A stretch of 64,000 nucleotides of DNA from Actinacidiphila guanduensis (GCF_900103985.1 NZ_FNIE01000012.1:1-64000), one strand, 5' to 3'. Counted from the stretch's first letter, positions 20,840 to 30,451 are shown. Translations and numbers: made by a program. Notes: generated by a model not told the origin, from the sequence alone.

Positions 20840-23800
20840 TCAGCGGGAGTCGCGCAGGCGCAGGCCGCGGGGAGTGGCGTGGAAGCCGGCTGCCTCCAGG
20901 GCGCGGCCCAGCGGTGAGGCCAGGGCGGGCTCGCCGTTGGCGCGCTCGACGGTGAGCCGGCCCAATGCGCCTTCCCGGACCGCGAGCGCCAGGGCGTCGG
21001 CCGCCGCCTGCACACGTATCTCGTCCAGCGGCCAGGCCAGCAGCGTCTTGCCGCCGCGCTCGACGTACAGGGCCAGCTCCCCGTCGGTGAGGACGACCAG
21101 CGCGCCGGCCTTGCGCCCCGGCTTGTGGGACACCCCCGCGGGCTGCTCCGGCCAGGGCAGGGCGGCGCCGTACGGGTTGGCGGGGTCGGCGGCGGCCAGC
21201 ACGACCGTGCGCGAGCTGCGCCCGTGCTCCTCTTCGCCTGCCCGCTCGCGGGCGGTGTTCAGCGCCCGCAGCCGGTCCACGGCGCCGTCCATCGCGAACT
21301 GCGCGGCGCCGAGTCCCTCCACCACATAGCCCCGCCGGGCCTGCCCGGTCTCCTCGAACGCCGACAGCACCCGGTAGGCCGCCGAGAAGCCCCCGGCCAC
21401 GCCCTCCGCGGCGACCGCGCCCCTGGTGACCACCCCGTGCCGGTCCAGCAGAGCGTGGGTGAGGGCGTGCGCTCGCAGTGTCGGGTCGGCCTCCGCGATG
21501 GGAACCAGCGACCAGCGGCCCGCAACCGTCGGCGGGCCCGTCCGGGAGGCGGTGGGTCGGGCACCGCGCATCGCGAGCGAACTGTAGCGGCCGCGAGGTA
21601 CGGACCGAGGTGCCCGGTGGGCGGTGGAGCCCGCGGTGCGGCCGGAGCCGAGCAGCGAACGCAGCGGTGCCAGCGTGTCGTTGGTGAGGCGGCCGGACCA
21701 CGCCAGGTCCCACACGACATCGGCGAGTTGGGCGTCCGACGTCTCCAGGCCCGCCGCGCGCACCTGCTCGGCGATCTGCCGGAAGAACAGGCCGTAGCCG
21801 CCGGACAGGGCCGCTAGGACGGCCTCGTGCAGCGGCGTCTGCTCCAGCGGCTGCGGGGCCGGGAGCAGCAGCGGAGCGCTGTCGGCCAGGTAGAGCGACA
21901 CCCAGCCGTCCTTGCCGGGCAGCGCGCCCGCCCCCGCCCACAGCACCTCGCCCGAAGCGGTCAACTCGTCGAGCATCGCAGGGGTGTACCCGGCGACCCT
22001 CGACGGAAGCACCAGCTTCTCCAGGGCCGAGGCCGGCACCGCCGCGCCCTGCAACTGCTCCACCGCCCGGGCCAGCCCGTCCATCCCGCGCAGGGAGTGG
22101 GTGCCCACGTGCTGCCACTGCGGCAGGAACACCCCGAGCGTCGCGGGCGGCACCGGCTCCAACTCCTCCCGGAGGGCCGCCAGCGACCTGCGCCGCAACC
22201 GGCGCAGCACCGTCGCGTCGCACCACTCCTGCCCGGCCCCGCCCGGCCGGAACTCGCCCTGCGCCAGCCGCCCGGCCGCCGCCAGCCGGTGCAGCGTGCC
22301 GTCGGCAACCGCGGCGCCCAGGCCGAACCGGGCCGCCGCCTCCCCGGTCGTGAACGGGCCGTGCGTGCGCGCGTAGCGGGCGAGCAGGTCGCCCAGCGGA
22401 TCCTTGACCGGCTCGGTGAACGCCACCGGCACACCCACCGGGAGCGCGGTGCCCAAGGCGTCCCTGAGCCGCCCCGCGTCCTCCACCGCCGCCCAGTGCT
22501 CCTCGCCGGCGATCCGCACCCTGATCGCGCGCCGGGCGGCCTCCAACTCCTGCGGCCAGGCCGGCTCCGCACCCCGCAGCGCCAGCTCCGTGCCGGTCAG
22601 CGGGCCCAGCACCCGCAGCAGGTCCGCCACGCCCTCGGCGTCCTTGACCCGGCGGTCCTCGGTGAGCCACTGCAACTCGCTGTCCAGGTCGGCCAGTACG
22701 TCCGGGTCCAGCAGCTCGCGCAGCTCCGCCTGGCCGAGCAGCTCCGCCAGCAGCCGCGAGTCCAACGACAGCGCCGCCGCCCGGCGTTCGGCCAGCGGGG
22801 AGTCGCCCTCGTAGAGGAACTGCGCCACGTACCCGAAGAGCAGGGACCGCGCGAACGGCGACGGCTCCTGCGTCGTCACCTCCACCAGCCGCACCCGGCG
22901 TGCCTCGATGTCGCCCATCAGGTCCACCAGGCCGGGCACGTCGAAGACGTCCTGCAGGCACTCGCGCACCGCCTCCAGCACGATCGGGAAGGAGCCGAAC
23001 TCCGAGGCCACCTGCAGCAGTTGCGAAGCGCGCTGGCGCTGCTGCCACAGCGGGGTGCGCCGGCCGGGGCTGCGCCGCGGCAGCAGCAGGGCCCGGGCGG
23101 CGCACTCGCGGAACCGCGAGGCGAACAGCGCCGAGCCGCCCACCTGGTCGGTGACCAGCTGCTCCACCTCGCCCTTGTCGAAGGCGACGTCCCCCGCTCC
23201 CACCGGTGACTGCTCCGGGTCGAACTCGGCGCCGCGCTGCCCCGGATCGGTGTCCAGCAGGTCAAGGCCCATCAGATCCGCGTCGGGCAGCCGCAGCACG
23301 ATTCCGTCGTCCGCGTGCATCGCCTGGGCGTCCAGCCCGTACCGCTCCTGGAGCCGGGCGCCGAGCGCGAGCGCCCAGGGGGCGTGCACCTGCGCCCCGA
23401 AGGGGGAGTGGATGATCACCCGCCAGTCGCCCAGCTCGTCGCGGAACCGCTCCACCACGATCGTGCGGTCGTCGGGCACATGGCCGCACGCCTGGCGCTG
23501 CTCGGCGAGGTACGCCAGCACGTTGTCCGCAGCCCAGGTGTCCAGGCCCGCGTCCGACAGCCGCTGCCGGGCCTGCTCGGGGGCGAGCGCGCCCACCTCC
23601 CGCAGCCAGCGGCCGAGCGCGCGGCCCAGCTCCAGCGGCCGGCCGAGCTGGTCGCCCTTCCAGAACGGCAGCCGTCCGGGCACCCCCGGCGCCGGCGAGA
23701 CCAGCACCCGGTCGCGGGTGATGTCCTCGATCCGCCAGGACGTCGTGCCCAGGGTGAAGACGTCGCCGACCCTCGACTCGTACACCATCTCCTCGTCCAG

Positions 23801-25507
23801 CTCCCCGACCCGGCCGCCGCCCTTCTTCGGGTCCGCGCCGGCCAGGAACACCCCGAACAGGCCACGGTCCGGGATGGTGCCGCCGGAGGTGACGGCGAGC
23901 CGCTGGGCCCCTGGGCGCCCGGTGAGGGTGTTCGCCACCCGGTCCCACACCAGGCGCGGGCGCAGCTCGGCGAAGGCGTCCGAGGGGTAGCGGCCGGCCA
24001 GCATGTCCAGCACCGCGACGTACGCCGAGTGCGGCAGCGACGCGAAGGGCGCGGCGCGGCGCACCACGGCCAGCAGCTCGTCCACGTCCCAGGTGTCCAT
24101 CGACGTCATGGCGACGATCTGCTGGGCCAGGACATCCAGCGGGTTCGCCGGCACCCGCAGCGCCTCGATGGCGCCCTCGCGCATCCGCTCGGTGACCACG
24201 GCGGACTGCACCAGGTCGCCCCGGTACTTCGGGAAGACGACGCCCGTGGACACCGCGCCCACCTGGTGCCCGGCCCTGCCGACCCGCTGGAGGCCCGAGG
24301 CCACCGAGGGCGGCGACTCGACCTGGACCACCAGGTCCACCGCGCCCATGTCGATGCCCAGCTCCAGGCTGGAGGTGGCCACCACCGCGGGCAGCCGGCC
24401 GGCCTTCAGGTCCTCCTCCACCAGAGCGCGCTGCTCCTTGGAGACCGACCCGTGGTGCGCGCGGGCCAGCACCGGTGGCGCCCCCTTGGCGGCTCCGGAC
24501 TGCGCCATGACCTGGGCGGGGGAGTGCGCCTCGGGCAGCGCCTCGCCCTCGGCCCGCTCCTGGCCGATCTCGTTGAGCCGGTTGCACAGTCGCTCGGCCA
24601 GGCGCCTGGAGTTGGCGAAGACGATCGTCGAGCTGTGCGCCTGCACCAGGTCGGCGATCCGCTCCTCCACGTGCGGCCAGATCGACGGCCGCTGCGAAGG
24701 CCCGGCCGCGGGGCCGCTGTGCTCGGCGGCGTCCGTCACCGGCGAGCCGCCCAGCTCCCCGAGATCCTCCACCGGCACCACCACCGACAGGTCGAAGCGC
24801 TTGGCGGACGGCGGCTGCACGATCGCCACCTTGCGGTGCGGGGAGAGGAACCTCGCCACCTCGTCGACCGGCCGGACCGTGGCGGACAGGCCGATCCGGC
24901 GGGCCGGCCGGTCCAGCAGCCGGTCCAGCCGCTCCAGGGACAGCGCCAGATGGGCGCCGCGCTTGGTGCCCGCGACCGCGTGCACCTCGTCCAGGATCAC
25001 TGTCTCCACCCCGCTCAGCGCCTCGCGCGCGGCAGAAGTGAGCATGAGGAAGAGCGATTCCGGAGTGGTGATCATGATGTCCGGCGGGCGCGTGGCGAAC
25101 GAGCGGCGCTCGGCCGCGGGGGTGTCCCCGGAGCGGATGCCGACCCGCACCTCGGGTTCGGGCAGGCCCAGCCGCACGGATTCCTGGCGGAGCCCCGCCA
25201 GGGGGCTGCGCAGGTTGCGCTCCACGTCCACCGCCAGGGCCTTCAGCGGCGACACGTACAGCACCCGGCAGCGGCGCCGCGGCTCGGCGGGCGGCGGGAC
25301 GGACGCCAGCCGGTCCAGCGCCGCGAGGAAGGCGGCCAGCGTCTTGCCCGAGCCGGTCGGCGCCACCACGAGCACGTCGGACTCCTCCGCGATGGCCGAC
25401 CAGGCCCCTGCCTGGGCCGCGGTGGGCTCGCGGAACGCCCCGGTGAACCACGCACGCGTGGCCGGGGAGAACGCGTCGAGACTGCTGTGACCGGACTTCT
25501 TGGACAT
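20840..25507 (-). CDS. lhr: Lhr-type ATP-dependent DNA helicase
   Basis: A 1555-residue superfamily 2 helicase of the Lhr (large helicase related) family, a 3'-5' translocase of DNA repair. Walker A is APTGSGKT at about 49-56. The Walker B motif is LDEVHAVAGTKRG, a DEVH box. Motif VI is LQRVGRAGHQ. The winged-helix and beta-barrel parts follow. The extra C-terminal half, about 700 residues typical of full-length Lhr, is present (DUF4145/Lhr-CTD-like). The family is usually 1500-1550 residues, so the gene is complete. The ATG at 25507 is preceded by AGGATGGGG. Further in-frame sequence upstream has no start site of its own. It is divergent from an AraC-type gene. Confidence 0.95.
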   Translation of the reverse strand: MSKKSGHSSLDAFSPATRAWFTGAFREPTAAQAGAWSAIAEESDVLVVAPTGSGKTLAAFLAALDRLASVPPPAEPRRRCRVLYVSPLKALAVDVERNLRSPLAGLRQESVRLGLPEPEVRVGIRSGDTPAAERRSFATRPPDIMITTPESLFLMLTSAAREALSGVETVILDEVHAVAGTKRGAHLALSLERLDRLLDRPARRIGLSATVRPVDEVARFLSPHRKVAIVQPPSAKRFDLSVVVPVEDLGELGGSPVTDAAEHSGPAAGPSQRPSIWPHVEERIADLVQAHSSTIVFANSRRLAERLCNRLNEIGQERAEGEALPEAHSPAQVMAQSGAAKGAPPVLARAHHGSVSKEQRALVEEDLKAGRLPAVVATSSLELGIDMGAVDLVVQVESPPSVASGLQRVGRAGHQVGAVSTGVVFPKYRGDLVQSAVVTERMREGAIEALRVPANPLDVLAQQIVAMTSMDTWDVDELLAVVRRAAPFASLPHSAYVAVLDMLAGRYPSDAFAELRPRLVWDRVANTLTGRPGAQRLAVTSGGTIPDRGLFGVFLAGADPKKGGGRVGELDEEMVYESRVGDVFTLGTTSWRIEDITRDRVLVSPAPGVPGRLPFWKGDQLGRPLELGRALGRWLREVGALAPEQARQRLSDAGLDTWAADNVLAYLAEQRQACGHVPDDRTIVVERFRDELGDWRVIIHSPFGAQVHAPWALALGARLQERYGLDAQAMHADDGIVLRLPDADLMGLDLLDTDPGQRGAEFDPEQSPVGAGDVAFDKGEVEQLVTDQVGGSALFASRFRECAARALLLPRRSPGRRTPLWQQRQRASQLLQVASEFGSFPIVLEAVRECLQDVFDVPGLVDLMGDIEARRVRLVEVTTQEPSPFARSLLFGYVAQFLYEGDSPLAERRAAALSLDSRLLAELLGQAELRELLDPDVLADLDSELQWLTEDRRVKDAEGVADLLRVLGPLTGTELALRGAEPAWPQELEAARRAIRVRIAGEEHWAAVEDAGRLRDALGTALPVGVPVAFTEPVKDPLGDLLARYARTHGPFTTGEAAARFGLGAAVADGTLHRLAAAGRLAQGEFRPGGAGQEWCDATVLRRLRRRSLAALREELEPVPPATLGVFLPQWQHVGTHSLRGMDGLARAVEQLQGAAVPASALEKLVLPSRVAGYTPAMLDELTASGEVLWAGAGALPGKDGWVSLYLADSAPLLLPAPQPLEQTPLHEAVLAALSGGYGLFFRQIAEQVRAAGLETSDAQLADVVWDLAWSGRLTNDTLAPLRSLLGSGRTAGSTAHRAPRSVPRGRYSSLAMRGARPTASRTGPPTVAGRWSLVPIAEADPTLRAHALTHALLDRHGVVTRGAVAAEGVAGGFSAAYRVLSAFEETGQARRGYVVEGLGAAQFAMDGAVDRLRALNTARERAGEEEHGRSSRTVVLAAADPANPYGAALPWPEQPAGVSHKPGRKAGALVVLTDGELALYVERGGKTLLAWPLDEIRVQAAADALALAVREGALGRLTVERANGEPALASPLGRALEAAGFHATPRGLRLRDSR

Positions 25508-25599
25508 GGCCCCATCCTGCCTCGCCGCACCGACACCGCGCCGATCCGAGCGCCGCAACCTGTGGACAACTTGTGGCGCGCACACGCCACAACTGCTCC

Positions 25600-26437
25600 A
25601 TGACCACTCGTGAGCAGGCACGATTCTGGGAACACCCGGGCCTGCCCGGGGTCGATCTCCTGCGTGCCCGCTATGTCCGGCATACCTTTTCGTGGCATGT
25701 TCACGACGAGTACGTGGTCGCCGCGGTCACGTCCGGGGTCGAGGCCATGGGCCTGCCGAGCGGATCCGAGCGGGCCGGCGCGGGCAGCGTGGTCCTGATC
25801 AACCCCGGGGCCCCGCACACAGCCTATGCCGGGGCCGAGGAGGGCTGGAGCTACCGGGTCCTCTACCCCTCGCCGGCCGTCGTCTCCGCCGTCGCGGCCG
25901 AGGTCTCGGCGCTGCGCGGCACTCCGGCTTTCACGAGGACCGTGCTGGAGGACCCCGCCGCGGTCCGGCTGATCACCGACGTCCACCGCGCCGCCGAGCA
26001 GGACAACACGCTGGCCGCGGACACCCTGCTGCGGCTGGTCCTGGCCCGCCCGCCGGCTCGGCGCGGCGGGCCCGCCGCGCGCAGCGGCGCCGCCCCGGAC
26101 GCGGGCCCTCGACGCCGCCGCCCGCGCCCGCGACCTGCTCGCCGCCCGGATGACGGCGTTCCCCGGACTCGCAGAGCTCGCCGCGGCGACGGGCAGCCGG
26201 CCGTTCGCACTCCTGCGCGCCTTCAAACGGGCCTACGGGCTGCCCCCGCACGCCTGGCTCACCGGTGAGCGCGTCCGCACCGCCCGTACGCTGCTCGACG
26301 CCGGCACGGCGCCGGCCGACGCCGCGGCGGCGGTCGGGTTCGCGGACCAGTCGCACCTCAGCCGCCATTTCAGCCGCATCCTCGGGGTGTCGCCCGGGGC
26401 CTACCAGCGGGAGCGCAGAAAGGCGCGAACGGTCTGA
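25600..26437 (+). pseudogene. AraC-family regulator split by a frameshift
   Basis: Two overlapping frames together make one AraC regulator. From ATG 25600 the first frame gives a cupin sensor domain (WHVHDEYVVAAVTSG, GSVVLINPGAPH). It loses sense after about 26045, where it becomes Arg/Pro-rich. The second frame, readable from about 26100 to 26437, gives the linker RALDAAARARDLLAARM. It then gives a full double helix-turn-helix DNA-binding domain (LAELAAATGSRPFALLRAFK, VGFADQSHLSRHFSRILGVSPGAYQ). A single-base insertion or deletion between about 26042 and 26105 explains this. Possible explanations are a real mutation, a sequencing error in a GC-rich run, or less likely recoding. The intact gene would be about 278 residues and probably controls azlCD downstream. 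Confidence 0.8.
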
Positions 26438-26506
26438 CAGCGCGGGGAGCGCCGGCGAGTGAGCGGCCCTGCAAGAACGTACAAGAACCTCCTGCACCGG
26501 CCTTCA

Positions 26507-26512
26507 TAGCCT
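26507..26512 (+). promoter_or_regulatory. azlC -10 element (leaderless)
   Basis: TAGCCT starts exactly 13 nt before the GTG start of azlC, with no purine-rich site at the proper distance. Just upstream, AAGAACGTACAAGAAC is a short direct repeat (AAGAAC twice, 10 nt apart) that could bind an activator such as the AraC protein. Confidence 0.5.
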
Positions 26513-26519
26513 GGAGCGC

Positions 26520-27281
26520 GTGAACGCACCGCCCATAACCCGTGTGGAGACCGCCCCGCCGCCCCGGAACGCCGTCGTACGTGATGCCCTGGGCGTGGGC
26601 GTCGCCGTAGGGCTGTCCGGCTTCGCCTTCGGAGTGACCTCCGCAGGAGCGGGGCTGACGCTCCTGCAGTCCTGCGCCCTGTCCCTGCTCGTCTTCACCG
26701 GGGCGTCCCAGTTCGCCCTGGTGGGTGCGCTCGGAGCGGGCGGGTCGGCCTTCGCCGCAGCCGCAGGCGCCTTCTTCCTCGGCACCCGGAACGCCTTCTA
26801 CGGACTGCGCCTTTCCGGACTGCTGCGACTGCCTCGGGCGGTGCGGCCACTGGCCGCCCAGTGGGTCATCGACGAGACCTCCGCGGTCGCCCTCGCCCAG
26901 CGCGGCACCGCGGCCGCCAGGCTCGGTTTCACTGTCACCGGCGCCAGCCTCTATACGCTGTGGAACCTCACCACTCTGCTCGGCGCCCTGGGCGCCTCCG
27001 CTCTCGGCGACCCGGACAGCTGGGGCCTGGACGCGGCCGGCCCCGCCGTCTTCCTCGCCCTGCTGGCACCCATGGTGAAGGGGCGCGCCGAGCGTGCCGT
27101 CGCCGCAGTGGCCGTGCTGCTCGCCCTCTTCTGCCTGCCCGTGCTCCCTGCGGGAGTCCCGGTGCTGGTGGCGGCACTGGCCGCGCCCCTGGTCCTGGGT
27201 GCTCGGGCCCTGCGGCGCACGGGGCCGGACGGGCAGTCGCACGGCGAGGTGTCCGGTACGGCGGACGGAGCGGACCGATGA
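26520..27281 (+). CDS. azlC: AzlC-family branched-chain amino-acid export permease
   Basis: A 253-residue polytopic membrane protein, the large subunit of the AzlCD exporter for branched-chain amino acids and analogues. Family features are GVAVGLSGFAFGVTSAGAG in the first helix, VFTGASQFALVG, and FFLGTRNAFYGLRLS. A conserved WVIDETSAVAL loop follows. About seven hydrophobic segments can be drawn. The GTG start has a -10 element 13 nt ahead. The stop overlaps the azlD start by 4 nt, as expected for two subunits of one complex. The neighbouring AraC-type gene is the likely regulator but is frameshifted here. Confidence 0.92.
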   Translation: MNAPPITRVETAPPPRNAVVRDALGVGVAVGLSGFAFGVTSAGAGLTLLQSCALSLLVFTGASQFALVGALGAGGSAFAAAAGAFFLGTRNAFYGLRLSGLLRLPRAVRPLAAQWVIDETSAVALAQRGTAAARLGFTVTGASLYTLWNLTTLLGALGASALGDPDSWGLDAAGPAVFLALLAPMVKGRAERAVAAVAVLLALFCLPVLPAGVPVLVAALAAPLVLGARALRRTGPDGQSHGEVSGTADGADR

Positions 27282-27595
27282 GCGCGGGCGGTGGTGCCTG
27301 GACCGCCATCGCCATGACCGCGGCCGGCTGCTACGCGGTGAAGCTGATCGGGCTGTCGGTGCCCGCCGGACTGCTGGAGCGGCCGCTGGTCAAGCGGCTG
27401 GCCGCGCTGCTGCCGATCGCGCTGCTCGCCGCACTCACCGCCCTGCAGACCTTCGGCACCGACCGGCTCCACCTGGTGGTCGACGCGAGGTCCGCCGGGC
27501 TCGCCGCAGCCGCGCTCGCGCTCCTGCTTCGGGCGCCCTTCCTCGTGGTCGTGGCTGCCGCGGTGCTGGTGACCGCCGCGGTGCGTGCGATGTGA
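27278..27595 (+). CDS. azlD: AzlD-family exporter small subunit
   Basis: A 105-residue membrane protein with about four hydrophobic segments, the usual size of AzlD. It starts with an ATG inside the azlC stop (ATGA overlap). Segments such as GCYAVKLIGLSVP, LLPIALLAALTALQTF and a hydrophobic C-terminus match the family. It works with AzlC in amino-acid export, so loss of regulation by the broken AraC gene would affect both. A hairpin follows at 27636. Confidence 0.9.
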   Translation: MSAGGGAWTAIAMTAAGCYAVKLIGLSVPAGLLERPLVKRLAALLPIALLAALTALQTFGTDRLHLVVDARSAGLAAAALALLLRAPFLVVVAAAVLVTAAVRAM

Positions 27596-27635
27596 AGCGC
27601 CGCCGGCCGGCGGGCTCCCGCTGACAGGAGCGCGA

Positions 27636-27668
27636 GTAAGGGCCGCCCTCCGGGCGGGTGCGGCTTAC
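27636..27668 (+). terminator. azlCD terminator
   Basis: GTAAGGGCCGC pairs with GCGGCTTAC across one bulged G, with additional inner pairing. It lies 40 nt after azlD and before the DUF3046 gene. There is no T run. Confidence 0.6.
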
Positions 27669-27696
27669 CGCCCGGAGGCGAGCAATACTGGCACCC

Positions 27697-27891
27697 ATGC
27701 GGTTGACCATTTTCTGGGAGCGGATGCGCGCCCACTTCGGCGAGACCTACGCCGACTCCTTCGCACGCGACCACGTCATGTCCGAGCTCGGCGGCCGCAC
27801 CGTCCTGCAGGCGCTTGACGACGGGTGGGAGGCCAAGGACGTCTGGCGGGCCGTCTGCGCCGCGATGGATGTTCCCCAGTCCCGCCGCTGA
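27697..27891 (+). CDS. DUF3046 family protein
   Basis: A 64-residue protein matching the actinobacterial DUF3046 family (MRLTIFWERMRAHFG, then ARDHVMSELGGRTVLQALDDGW). Its function is unknown. The family is typically encoded just upstream of recA in actinobacteria, as here. It is acidic/amphipathic with no membrane segment. No Shine-Dalgarno precedes the ATG. AATACT begins 13 nt upstream and could be a -10 element for a leaderless message. Confidence 0.88.
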   Translation: MRLTIFWERMRAHFGETYADSFARDHVMSELGGRTVLQALDDGWEAKDVWRAVCAAMDVPQSRR

Positions 27892-27979
27892 CTCCTCGTA
27901 TCACCCCTGCACGCGCCCCTGAGCTGCGCGGATGACCTGACGTCAGGACTTGGCGGCCGGATCGTCACAGACTTGCCCT

Positions 27980-29104
27980 GTGGCAGGCAGCGACGGGACT
28001 CCGGAGCCGGATGACGGCGCGTCGGCCGCCGGGGCGAGCCCGCCGCGCCCCCGGATGCCGCGCTGGCTGCCCCGCGCGTTCGCCGTGGCCCTCTCGCTCT
28101 TCGCCCTCTACCAGTTCGCGCACTGGGTGTTCGACCGGCTCGTCGGCCTCCTGGTCAACGTGCTGGTCTCCTTCTTCTGCGCGCTCGCCATCGAGCCCGC
28201 CGTCGACTGGATGGCCCGGCGCCACGTCCGGCGGGGTCTTGCCACCGCGCTCGTGATGCTGGTGGTGTTCGCTGCCGCCGGACTGTTCCTGCTCGCCCTC
28301 GGCTCCCTGCTGGTGGACCAGATCAGGACCATCGTGCACAACCTCCCGCAGTACGTGGACGACGTGGTCGCCTGGGTCAACCGCACCTTCCACACCAAGC
28401 TGGACACCGGCAGGCTCCGCGACAGGTTCGTGCACTCCGACTGGGTCCGCACCTACCTGGCGCAGGGCGCCACCAGCGTGTGGGGGATCTCCGCCACGGT
28501 CCTCGGCACGCTCTTCCAGCTCTTCACGGTGCTGCTGTTCACCTACTACCTGGCCGCCGACGGGCCGAGGCTGCGCAGGACCCTGTGCTCGATGCTGCCG
28601 CCGGCCCGTCAGGCCGAGGTGCTGCGGGCCTGGGACATCGCCGTCGCCAAGACCGGCGGGTACCTGTACTCACGGGCCCTGATGGCCCTGGTCTCCGGCG
28701 TGGCGCACTACATCCTGCTGCAGGTGCTCGGCGTGCCCTACGCGCCCGCCCTCGGCGTGTGGGTCGGACTGGTCTCGCAGTTCATCCCCACCGTCGGCAC
28801 CTACCTGGCCGGCGCGCTGCCGATCCTCATCGCCTTCGCCGAGGACCCGTGGGACGCGCTGTGGGTGCTGTGCTTCGTCGTGGTCTACCAGCAGTTCGAG
28901 AACTACCTGCTGCAGCCGCGGATCACGGCGCGGACCGTCGACATCCACCCCGCCGTGGCCTTCGGCTCGGTGATCGCCGGGACCGCCCTGCTCGGCGCGG
29001 TCGGGGCGCTGATCGCGATCCCGGCGACCGCGACCCTGCAGGGCTTCTTCTCCGCGTACGTGCGGCGCTACGAGGTCGTGGGGTCCGCCGAGCCGGAGGA
29101 GTGA
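27980..29104 (+). CDS. AI-2E family membrane permease
   Basis: A roughly 374-residue membrane protein of the AI-2E/YdiK/PerM family, whose substrates are mostly unknown and include Na+/H+ antiport in some members. Hydrophobic segments lie at the N-terminus (ALSLFALYQFAHWVFDRLVGLLVNVL) and around 60-95. A large soluble region with DQIRTIVHNLPQYVDDV follows, then the diagnostic C-terminal block. That block has LGVPYAPALGVWVGLVSQFIPTVGTYLAG and QQFENYLLQPRITARTVDIHPAVAFGSVIAG. The start is uncertain: GTG 27980 is given, TTG 27950 is possible, and neither has a clear ribosome binding site. It is probably not co-transcribed with recA, which has its own promoter. Confidence 0.88.
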   Translation: MAGSDGTPEPDDGASAAGASPPRPRMPRWLPRAFAVALSLFALYQFAHWVFDRLVGLLVNVLVSFFCALAIEPAVDWMARRHVRRGLATALVMLVVFAAAGLFLLALGSLLVDQIRTIVHNLPQYVDDVVAWVNRTFHTKLDTGRLRDRFVHSDWVRTYLAQGATSVWGISATVLGTLFQLFTVLLFTYYLAADGPRLRRTLCSMLPPARQAEVLRAWDIAVAKTGGYLYSRALMALVSGVAHYILLQVLGVPYAPALGVWVGLVSQFIPTVGTYLAGALPILIAFAEDPWDALWVLCFVVVYQQFENYLLQPRITARTVDIHPAVAFGSVIAGTALLGAVGALIAIPATATLQGFFSAYVRRYEVVGSAEPEE

Positions 29105-29120
29105 GCGGTGGGCGAGTCGC

Positions 29121-29150
29121 TTGACACGGAATTCGAACATCCATTCTCAT
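29121..29150 (+). promoter_or_regulatory. recA promoter with LexA (Cheo-type) box
   Basis: TTGACA at 29121-29126 is a perfect -35. TCTCAT at 29145-29150 is a fair -10. Between them lies GAACATCCATTC (29135-29146), a Cheo-type SOS box of the kind described in Streptomyces recA promoters. LexA bound there would block RNA polymerase. The leader to the recA ATG would be about 155 nt. Confidence 0.8.
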
Positions 29151-29310
29151 GGGTCTGCCGGGCGGATCGCGCCGCGGCGGCACCGGGTGGTTCCGGTGGC
29201 CGCGAACGGAGTTATCCACAGGTCCGGGGCGACGTCCGGGCGCATTGTCAGTGGCAGGCGCTAGCGTCGTGGACGTGAAGCGATCGAACCAGACATCCCG
29301 GGTGGAACCC

Positions 29311-30447
29311 ATGGCAGCAAACGACCGCGAGAAGGCGCTCGACGCCGCGCTCGCACAGATTGAACGGCAGTTCGGCAAAGGCGCTGTCATGCGGCTCGGC
29401 GACCGGCCCAACGAGCCCATCGAGGTGATCTCCACCGGCTCGACGGCGCTGGACGTGGCGCTCGGCGTGGGCGGGCTGCCCCGCGGCCGCGTCGTGGAGG
29501 TGTACGGCCCGGAGTCCTCCGGCAAGACGACCCTCACCCTGCACGCGGTGGCCAACGCCCAGCGGGCCGGCGGCACCGTGGCGTTCGTGGACGCCGAGCA
29601 CGCCCTCGACCCCGACTACGCCAAGGCGCTGGGCGTCGACACCGACAACCTGATCCTGTCCCAGCCGGACACCGGCGAGCAGGCTCTGGAGATCGTGGAC
29701 ATGCTGGTCCGCTCCGGTGCACTCGACCTCATCGTGATCGACTCCGTGGCAGCCCTCGTGCCGCGGGCGGAGATCGAGGGCGAGATGGGCGACTCGCACG
29801 TGGGCCTGCAGGCCCGCCTGATGAGCCAGGCGCTGCGGAAGATCACCAGCGCGCTCAACCAGTCGAAGACCACCGCCATCTTCATCAACCAGCTCCGCGA
29901 GAAGATCGGCGTGATGTTCGGCTCCCCGGAGACCACGACCGGTGGCCGCGCGCTGAAGTTCTACGCCTCCGTCCGCCTCGACATCCGGCGGATCGAGACG
30001 CTGAAGGACGGCACCGACGCGGTCGGCAACCGCACGCGCGTGAAGGTGGTCAAGAACAAGGTCGCGCCGCCCTTCAAGCAGGCCGAGTTCGACATCCTCT
30101 ACGGCCAGGGCATCAGCCGCGAGGGCGGCCTGATCGACATGGGTGTGGAGCACGGCTTCGTCCGCAAGTCCGGTGCCTGGTACACCTACGAGGGCGACCA
30201 GCTCGGTCAGGGCAAGGAGAACGTCCGCAACTTCCTGAAGGACAACCCGGACCTCGCCGACGAGATCGAGAAGCGCATCAAGGAGAAGCTCGGCGTCGGC
30301 GTGCCGAAGACCGAGACTCCGGCCGCGCAGCCGGGCGCGGACGCGGCAGGTGCGGCCGACCCGGCCGCCGCGGCCAAGGCCGAGCCCGCCAAGGCCGAGG
30401 TCCCCGCCCCGAAGAAGGCGACCAAGGCCACCGCCGCCAAGGGCTGA
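29311..30447 (+). CDS. recA: Recombinase RecA
   Basis: This 378-residue protein catalyses strand exchange and, as a nucleoprotein filament, triggers LexA self-cleavage. Walker A is GPESSGKT at 66-73, and the L2 and dimer motifs (INQLREKIGVMFGSPETTTGG, FYASVRLDIRR) are intact. The C-terminus has the Ala/Lys/Pro-rich tail (about 330-378) typical of Streptomyces RecA, which is longer than in E. coli. The ATG before AANDREKALDAAL was chosen from conservation. The upstream in-frame sequence includes the promoter, so longer starts are excluded. recX follows 4 nt later, and lexA lies in the same window. Confidence 0.98.
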   Translation: MAANDREKALDAALAQIERQFGKGAVMRLGDRPNEPIEVISTGSTALDVALGVGGLPRGRVVEVYGPESSGKTTLTLHAVANAQRAGGTVAFVDAEHALDPDYAKALGVDTDNLILSQPDTGEQALEIVDMLVRSGALDLIVIDSVAALVPRAEIEGEMGDSHVGLQARLMSQALRKITSALNQSKTTAIFINQLREKIGVMFGSPETTTGGRALKFYASVRLDIRRIETLKDGTDAVGNRTRVKVVKNKVAPPFKQAEFDILYGQGISREGGLIDMGVEHGFVRKSGAWYTYEGDQLGQGKENVRNFLKDNPDLADEIEKRIKEKLGVGVPKTETPAAQPGADAAGAADPAAAAKAEPAKAEVPAPKKATKATAAKG

Positions 30448-30451
30448 CGCC

